DNA from: Nitrospira sp. UBA6493
GTDB lineage: Bacteria; Nitrospirota; Nitrospiria; Nitrospirales; Nitrospiraceae
DNA: 64,000 bases
Reading direction: 5' to 3'
NCBI GenBank assembly: GCA_002435325.1
Contig: DJMJ01000024.1
Coordinates: 1 to 64,000 of the forward strand
A model generated the notes under the pieces. It ran no database searches, was not told the origin of the DNA, and saw only the letters and a program-made list of their open reading frames with translations. Positions 59,457 through 64,000 of this stretch are shown piece by piece. Within the stretch, counting starts at the first letter, position 1. Each line of letters begins with the position of its first letter. The translations under genes were made by a program, and so were the position numbers.

Positions 59457-61159
59457 TGATTTGAATTCGCGTCCGGCCGGTTATTCTTCCAGTAACTGTC
59501 ATCCGGCAACCCTTTCGCCTCAATGGTAAATTGCCCGGCTTCAGCCGTTACCCACTGCGTCGGCGAGCAACAGGTCCGATCTGGCAACACATCCCACGAG
59601 CCCCGCCGGACCACGAGCGGACCGGTCGAGAGATCGTCAAAAAAGGCACCCCGCTTCCCGATGCCATACAGATTGCGATGCGGCACTTTCACGACGATCT
59701 CGGTATCGGTCCAGGATTGCACCAGCGCCGCCGCGCCGTTGAAGAGAACTTCCGTGCGCGACACATTGGACACCACCGTTCCGCTCGGTTCCGGCTCATT
59801 GATCTCCACATCCAGCCGCCGCTTATAGGCCTTCTGACTCAAACCCAACCCCGTATGTTCCGCCGTCTTCAGAAATGTCCCGAAGCCGGACCCTTTAATC
59901 GTAACCAGCGCATCCAACCCGGCGGACTTCGGATCGTAGGACTCAATCACCGGCGTCACCAACGTAAACTCGCCGGCATCCGCCACCACTTCACCGCGCT
60001 CCTGACAACACGATCCGTCAGCCTTGGGCTTTGCGGCGCTCCGGTAAATCCGCACCGGTCCGCTCTTCGCACTGAACGGTACCCACACATCGATCCGGTC
60101 GTCGTGCCAGCGATAGATGACGGCCGGCACCCCGCCGATCTCGACACGATTCTCGCCCGTATTGAAATCCATGAAGCTATAGGGCGTGGCCCCGCTTTCA
60201 GAGTAGAACCCGAAATGCTCGCCATGAATGCGCAAGAGCGTCCCGATCGGGGCCCGCGCGGGCGTAATCGACGCGGCTTTCGGGACATGGACGGTAAAGG
60301 TCCCGAGTGCGCGCTGCCGGCCTTGATGCTTGAGCACCAGCGGGCCCGTCTCGGCCCCAAGCGGCACGTGCACTACGATGACATCGTCGTTCCACTTCGC
60401 GACGGTGGCCAGATTATCGCCGATCCACACCGCATCGTTCTCCCCCTTGGCCGCGCCGAACCCCTGGCCAAACAGCACGACTTTCGTTCCAACCGGGCCG
60501 CTCATCGGATCGACACGCACACTGGGAATCAAGGCCAGCGGCACCGCATTGCTCTGGACATATTCCACCGGCGCACAGCAGGACCCGTCCGGCAGAGGAT
60601 CGGATGACGCCAGGCGGACGACCACGTCTCCAGAGGCCGCGTTGGTCGGAATCTGTACTTCGATCTTGTCATCTTTCCACCGCCGCGGCCGCACGATGAC
60701 GCCGCCGATCACCACGTCGTTCACGCCAAACATGGTATTTGGATCGCGCGCGCCGGCCGTGACTCCGAAATGTTGACCGGTAATCGTGAGCATCGTGCCG
60801 CGCTCCGCCTCAACTGGAGTGATGGCCTCAATCGTCGGCACTACGACGGTGAACGTGCCGGCCGCCAGCTTTTTCTTGCCGACCAACACCTCTACCGGCC
60901 CGGTCACCGCTTTCACCGGCACCTTGACCTCGACCAGATCGGACTCCCAGCGCTGAATCAACGCGGGCAGACCGGCGAAGGTCACCTTATTGAACTGGAC
61001 GGATTTGAAACTCCCAAGCCCCTTGCCGCTCAACACCACGGTCGACCCGGGCGTTGCCGTCGTGGGAGTAATCTCAATGGCAGGCTGACCGGCATAGGAC
61101 GAAACAGGAAGTACGGCTCCAAGAACAGCCACTGCAATAATGACTCGTAGAAGCGTCAT
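59453..61159 (-). CDS. Exported protein with five IPT/TIG repeats and three paired-cysteine motifs
   Basis: About 568 residues from ATG 61159 (GGAG upstream). The signal peptide ends near SSYAGQP. Five IPT/TIG domains begin with IEITPTTATPGSTVVLSGKG, EAITPVEAERGTMLTITGQHFG, VRVDPMSGPVGTKVVLFGQGFG, ASITPARAPIGTLLRIHGEHFG and IESYDPKSAGLDALVTIKGSGFG. Three of the domains end in a D(G/R)(S/T)CC motif with adjacent cysteines. TIG domains are beta-sandwiches used in surface and secreted proteins for binding. It is coupled to the YCF48-like gene. Function unknown. Confidence 0.8.
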   Translation of the reverse strand: MTLLRVIIAVAVLGAVLPVSSYAGQPAIEITPTTATPGSTVVLSGKGLGSFKSVQFNKVTFAGLPALIQRWESDLVEVKVPVKAVTGPVEVLVGKKKLAAGTFTVVVPTIEAITPVEAERGTMLTITGQHFGVTAGARDPNTMFGVNDVVIGGVIVRPRRWKDDKIEVQIPTNAASGDVVVRLASSDPLPDGSCCAPVEYVQSNAVPLALIPSVRVDPMSGPVGTKVVLFGQGFGAAKGENDAVWIGDNLATVAKWNDDVIVVHVPLGAETGPLVLKHQGRQRALGTFTVHVPKAASITPARAPIGTLLRIHGEHFGFYSESGATPYSFMDFNTGENRVEIGGVPAVIYRWHDDRIDVWVPFSAKSGPVRIYRSAAKPKADGSCCQERGEVVADAGEFTLVTPVIESYDPKSAGLDALVTIKGSGFGTFLKTAEHTGLGLSQKAYKRRLDVEINEPEPSGTVVSNVSRTEVLFNGAAALVQSWTDTEIVVKVPHRNLYGIGKRGAFFDDLSTGPLVVRRGSWDVLPDRTCCSPTQWVTAEAGQFTIEAKGLPDDSYWKNNRPDANSNQ

Positions 61160-61316
61160 GACACCTCTCCTCAAGGCCTGCGTGATAGGTCACGCGTCAG
61201 GTTCAGAGTCTGCCCCAAATGATCCAAAAGAACTTCCCTGCACGTGGCACGAGAACCCCACGCACCGGATTCAGGAGGGAGCAAACGGGGTACAACGTGA
61301 ATCGAGGGACAGTCGA

Positions 61317-61346
61317 ACTATAGCAAGCGATTTTTTAGAGTGTCAA
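61317..61346 (-). promoter_or_regulatory. Strong promoter of the TIG-YCF48 operon
   Basis: Minus strand: TTGACA (perfect), 18 bases, TATAGT. The transcript would start near 61310, leaving a leader of about 150 bases before ATG 61159. The leader has no obvious riboswitch. Confidence 0.7.
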
Positions 61347-61352
61347 GGCGAA

Positions 61353-61820
61353 CTACAAGGGAGGCAACACCTGCACGATCAATTCGATTTCGACCGGGGC
61401 CTGCCGGGGAAGTTCCGCAGCCCCGACGGCCACACGGGCATGCTTACCGGCTTCGCCGAACACCGCCACAAGGAGGTCTGAGGCGCCATTGAGGACTTGG
61501 GGCTGGTCCGTGAAACCGGGCGCCGACGCAATGTGGCCGACCATCTTCACGATTCGCTTCACCTTATCGAGCGATCCGACTTCACCCTGAATGATGGCCA
61601 GCGCGTTCAGCGCGGCAAGCTTGGCCGCTTCCATGCCTTGCTCAATTGACAGTTCCTGTCCCAGCTTGCCTGTCAAGATGAGCTGCCCGTCCTTCGACGG
61701 CAGCACCCCGGACAAAAACAAGAGATCCCCCGCCCGCACCACCAGCACATAATTCGCTACGGGCTTCGGCGCCGCCGGCAATTCAAGATTCAGCGCTTTC
61801 AACTTGGCATCGATTGACAT
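61353..61820 (-). CDS. RidA-family (YjgF/Rid) protein
   Basis: 155 residues. Rid proteins hydrolyse reactive enamine/imine intermediates from amino-acid metabolism. The fold is shown by VLVVRAGDLLFLSGVLP, LAALNALAIIQGEVGSLDKV, and HARVAVGAAELPRQAPVEIELIVQV, where the conserved Arg sits in HARVAVG. It is longer than canonical RidA (about 130). Ten bases separate it from deoB, with GGAG six bases before the ATG, so it is the last gene of the deo cluster. Confidence 0.85.
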   Translation of the reverse strand: MSIDAKLKALNLELPAAPKPVANYVLVVRAGDLLFLSGVLPSKDGQLILTGKLGQELSIEQGMEAAKLAALNALAIIQGEVGSLDKVKRIVKMVGHIASAPGFTDQPQVLNGASDLLVAVFGEAGKHARVAVGAAELPRQAPVEIELIVQVLPPL

Positions 61821-61830
61821 CGGTCACTCC

Positions 61831-62988
61831 TCATCCCACACGCAGCGCGTCGAAGAAACTCTCCCCCACCGGCATACGCTCCGCGCGCAACGCCTCAACG
61901 ATCGTCTGGCCCAGATCGACAGCCGACGCCCTGGTGCCAAGGTTCACCCCCTGAGCCAATCTAGGGCCCGTGGTCAAAATCGGGACATATTCACGCGTCG
62001 GCGTTTTGACGCCATGAGTCAGATCCCGTCCATGATCGCCCGTCAGCACCAGCAAATCTCCGACTCGCAGATGTTCAAATAGCTCCGGCAAACGGCGGTC
62101 GAACACCTCCAGCGCACTCGCCGCAGCAACCGGTTCATCGGGAAACAAATCCAGGCTCACATACAACAAGCCGCGCGGCATCTTCCTCAGCATCTTGACA
62201 GTTTCCTCGAACGCAGCCGCCGCCGTCACAGCCGGAAACGCTCTGGTGAACCCGCGCCCCGCAAACAAATCCGGCGCTTTCCCGACCCCCATCACGATCT
62301 GCCCGGATCGATTCAAGATATCGAGCATCGTCACCGCCGGCGGCTCGGCGATAAAATCCTTGCGGCTGGCGTGGATCTGGAACGCGCCGGCTTCGCCGGT
62401 GAACGAATGCGCGACAATCCGCTGCGGCCCACCCGAACCGGTGAAAACCTTCCGCAGTTCACGGCAACGTTGGTGCAATTCGACGACGGGCAGCATGGTT
62501 GAATGCGCCGCCACATGACAGGTCCATCCGCCGTCGGTCCAGATAATGGGAGCGCCGTTCGAGAGATGCTCGGCACCATGCTCCTCGACAAGCCCCATCA
62601 GGGATCCCGCTCGGTTCCCGATGACCTTGCGCCCAAACGCCTGTTCAAGCTGTTGAATAACCGCGAGGGGAAATTGAGACCGAAAGGGAGACGCCGCGCG
62701 GGGCTGGATCACGCCACACGTTTCCCAATAGCCGGTGACGGAATCGATGCCCTGCGAGGCAAACGCCATACGTCCGAAACAGCCGTTCATCTGAGTCATC
62801 GTGCGAACGCCAGCAATCTTTGCCAGATGCCCGATGCCCAAGGTCTCCAGATTCGGCAAACTCAGGCCGCCGACCGTCTCGGATAGATGCCCCAACGTAT
62901 TGGCGTCGGCATCGCCATAGTCGGAGGCATCAGGCAATGCGCCGATGCCAAGCCCGTCGATAACCAGCACAATCACTCGATTGATCAT
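61831..62988 (-). CDS. deoB: Phosphopentomutase
   Basis: 385 residues. Interconverts ribose/deoxyribose 1- and 5-phosphates. Alkaline-phosphatase-superfamily metal motifs: VLVIDGLGIGALPDASDYGD (metal Asp), TGYWETCG-type phosphoacceptor region (SVTGYWE) and LTGDHGRDLTHGVKTPTREYVP (metal Asp/His). It is transcribed with deoC upstream and ridA downstream; together DeoB and DeoC channel nucleoside sugar into acetaldehyde and glyceraldehyde 3-phosphate. Confidence 0.92.
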   Translation of the reverse strand: MINRVIVLVIDGLGIGALPDASDYGDADANTLGHLSETVGGLSLPNLETLGIGHLAKIAGVRTMTQMNGCFGRMAFASQGIDSVTGYWETCGVIQPRAASPFRSQFPLAVIQQLEQAFGRKVIGNRAGSLMGLVEEHGAEHLSNGAPIIWTDGGWTCHVAAHSTMLPVVELHQRCRELRKVFTGSGGPQRIVAHSFTGEAGAFQIHASRKDFIAEPPAVTMLDILNRSGQIVMGVGKAPDLFAGRGFTRAFPAVTAAAAFEETVKMLRKMPRGLLYVSLDLFPDEPVAAASALEVFDRRLPELFEHLRVGDLLVLTGDHGRDLTHGVKTPTREYVPILTTGPRLAQGVNLGTRASAVDLGQTIVEALRAERMPVGESFFDALRVG

Positions 62989-63064
62989 GCGCGCACTATA
63001 GCAAAATGGCCTGGGATGACAAAGATCATTTCATGTATGGGCAGGTAATTTGGGCGAATCCTTG

Positions 63065-63356
63065 CTACGCAGCCTCAGAGCGAAACAGATAGCGTTCGAT
63101 GTGTTTCCTGGCGGACCGTGTGATGACGCGAAACTCAAGACCGAACTCGCGCGAGTTCCACGACCACCAGTTCGGGCATCCCGGGGATCGTAATGGAGAG
63201 CGACGCATATCCATCCTGCGGCACCGGCACATCGCTTTCAACTGCACAACCCCATTCAAACAGGTTATAGATCGTTCCGGTTCCCGTCACATTCTCAATG
63301 ACAAACGACACCGGACAACTCACCGATATCCATGGAGCCCGTCGTGCGTCCTGCAT
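63065..63356 (-). pseudogene. PilZ domain gene broken near its middle
   Basis: ATG 63356 has AGGAG seven bases upstream and encodes a PilZ start (MQDARRAPWISVSCPVSF..., NLFEWGCAVES). After VVVELARVRS it stops at 63135. A typical PilZ end (REFGLEFRVITRSARKHIERYL) is open in another frame to 63065. At the junction the bases GCGCGAGTTCGG can be read as ARVR in one frame and REFG in the other, which suggests loss of a segment between two copies of a short repeat. A typical PilZ would have residues like W.RG between them. The arginine-containing N-terminal motif is weak. Confidence 0.65.
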
Positions 63357-63366
63357 CCATCGACTC

Positions 63367-64000
63367 CTATGTCGATCTCTGATCCTTCCACTCACCGAGA
63401 ATCTTGAGGCTTGCGCTGGTGCCGACGCGGTCCGCTCCGGCTTCGAGCATCGCCTCTGTCGTCTTCCAATCCCGGATCCCACCCGACGCTTTTACTTTCG
63501 CCCTGCCGGAGACTGCCTGTTTCATCAACCGCACATCCTCAACCGTGGCGCCCGCCGCGCCGAACCCGGTCGAGGTTTTCACATAATCCGCCCCGGCTTC
63601 GACAACAAGTCGGCAGGCAGTGATCTTTTCTTGTTGCGTGAGATAGCAGGTTTCGAGAATCACCTTGTGCTCGACTGTCGGCGTCGCCTGGACCACCTCG
63701 GCGATGTCCTGACGAACATAGACCTGATCGCCCGATTTCAGCCGGCTGACATTGATCACCATGTCCAACACCTGGGCACCCCGCGTGACGGCCTCGACGG
63801 CTTCCGCCACTTTCACCTTCGTGGTGTGGCCGCCGAGCGGGAATCCGATAGGAATCCCAACGCGAATCGCCGTGCCGGCCACCGCGGCCACTGCTTCATC
63901 CACATAACACGGCGGCACGAAAATCACCACAAAACCATGATCTTTTGCTTCCTGACACAAGCGCAAAACATCGGCCCTGGTTGCCTCCGGCCGCAACACC
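63367..64000 (-). CDS. deoC: Deoxyribose-phosphate aldolase, N-terminus beyond the window edge
   Basis: About 210 residues are visible. Splits 2-deoxyribose 5-phosphate into acetaldehyde and glyceraldehyde 3-phosphate. The Schiff-base Lys is in DYVKTSTGFG, with a second Lys in KVKASGGIRD and Asp in DMVINVSRLKSGD. The visible start (LRPEATRADVLRL) corresponds to the segment that normally follows IDHT, so the first residues lie to the right of 64000. It stops 10 bases before the broken PilZ gene and leads the deoC-pilZ-deoB-ridA cluster. Confidence 0.93.
   Translation of the reverse strand, partial: VLRPEATRADVLRLCQEAKDHGFVVIFVPPCYVDEAVAAVAGTAIRVGIPIGFPLGGHTTKVKVAEAVEAVTRGAQVLDMVINVSRLKSGDQVYVRQDIAEVVQATPTVEHKVILETCYLTQQEKITACRLVVEAGADYVKTSTGFGAAGATVEDVRLMKQAVSGRAKVKASGGIRDWKTTEAMLEAGADRVGTSASLKILGEWKDQRST

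Noticed and set aside
59531..60607. 358-codon open frame on the plus strand
   Set aside because: Lies entirely opposite the TIG-repeat gene, which has signal peptide, domains and promoter. Arg/His-rich shadow translation.
1..64000. CRISPR arrays, rRNA genes, replication origin
   Set aside because: No regularly spaced direct repeats, no rRNA sequence and no DnaA-box cluster were seen. The Cas4-like nuclease at 37582 has no Cas neighbours.

Overview
The window is a GC-rich, densely packed bacterial chromosome segment. It has short gaps, many 4-bp start/stop overlaps, lipoprotein signals, an RND efflux system and outer-membrane beta-barrels, so the host is Gram-negative. The gene mix (glgC beside a Ski2-type helicase, several PilZ and response-regulator genes, IPT/TIG and YCF48-like exported proteins, a SagB-type nitroreductase) is what I associate with Nitrospira (Nitrospirota). 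That assignment is an inference from gene content; no rRNA or nitrite oxidoreductase gene is present.

Layout. 1-2.3 kb: a possible partial polysaccharide gene at the left edge, a decayed IS481-like element with both terminal inverted repeats, and two small cysteine-pair proteins. 2.4-4.7 kb: an MsbA-like ABC exporter and peptide deformylase. 4.7-11.3 kb: a heavy-metal RND efflux operon (CzcC-, CzcB- and CzcA-like) ending in a HEAT-repeat protein, with a clear promoter at 11258-11285. 11.3-15.1 kb: a potABCD polyamine importer operon. 15.2-19.8 kb: a small basic protein, glgC, and a Ski2-like helicase encoded as two genes in reversed order. 19.8-26.7 kb: an outer-membrane barrel, tRNA-Arg(ACG), glgB, a SlyD-like isomerase, an M15/DUF882 peptidase, a CheY-like regulator, a PilZ protein and a VanZ-like protein. 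26.8-34.1 kb: an unidentified protein, a two-domain SagB-type protein, TPR proteins, a PagL-like gene broken by an amber codon, a lipoprotein and a GT-B-like protein. 34.2-37.4 kb: an ECF sigma/anti-sigma pair, tadA, a phosphopantetheinyl transferase and tRNA-Ser(CGA). 37.6-41.9 kb: a Cas4-like/DUF2779 nuclease, a MATE exporter and a ketopantoate reductase with a sulfite-oxidase-like tail. 42-46.2 kb: two copies of a carbon-nitrogen hydrolase + GNAT pair flanking a class III sirtuin; the second GNAT is frameshifted at a run of nine G. 46.2-58.5 kb: a HAD phosphatase, a response regulator with a long helical tail, and a housekeeping series valS-nadC-birA-coaX-grpE-dnaK-dnaJ-rsmE. 58.5-64 kb: a YCF48-like + TIG-repeat operon with a near-consensus promoter, then deoC-pilZ(broken)-deoB-ridA.

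Functional links. glgC and glgB provide two steps of glycogen synthesis. TadA is the enzyme expected to make inosine in the tRNA-Arg(ACG) encoded in the same window. deoC and deoB act in consecutive steps of deoxyribose phosphate breakdown. The most unusual items are the helicase split and reversed between its RecA domains, the duplicated hydrolase-GNAT module around a sirtuin, the reductase/sulfite-oxidase-fold fusion, a dispersed TTTCAC-type repeat that also lies inside a coding region, and a cluster of precise gene lesions (amber codon, poly-G shift, 11-bp duplication, short-repeat collapse).
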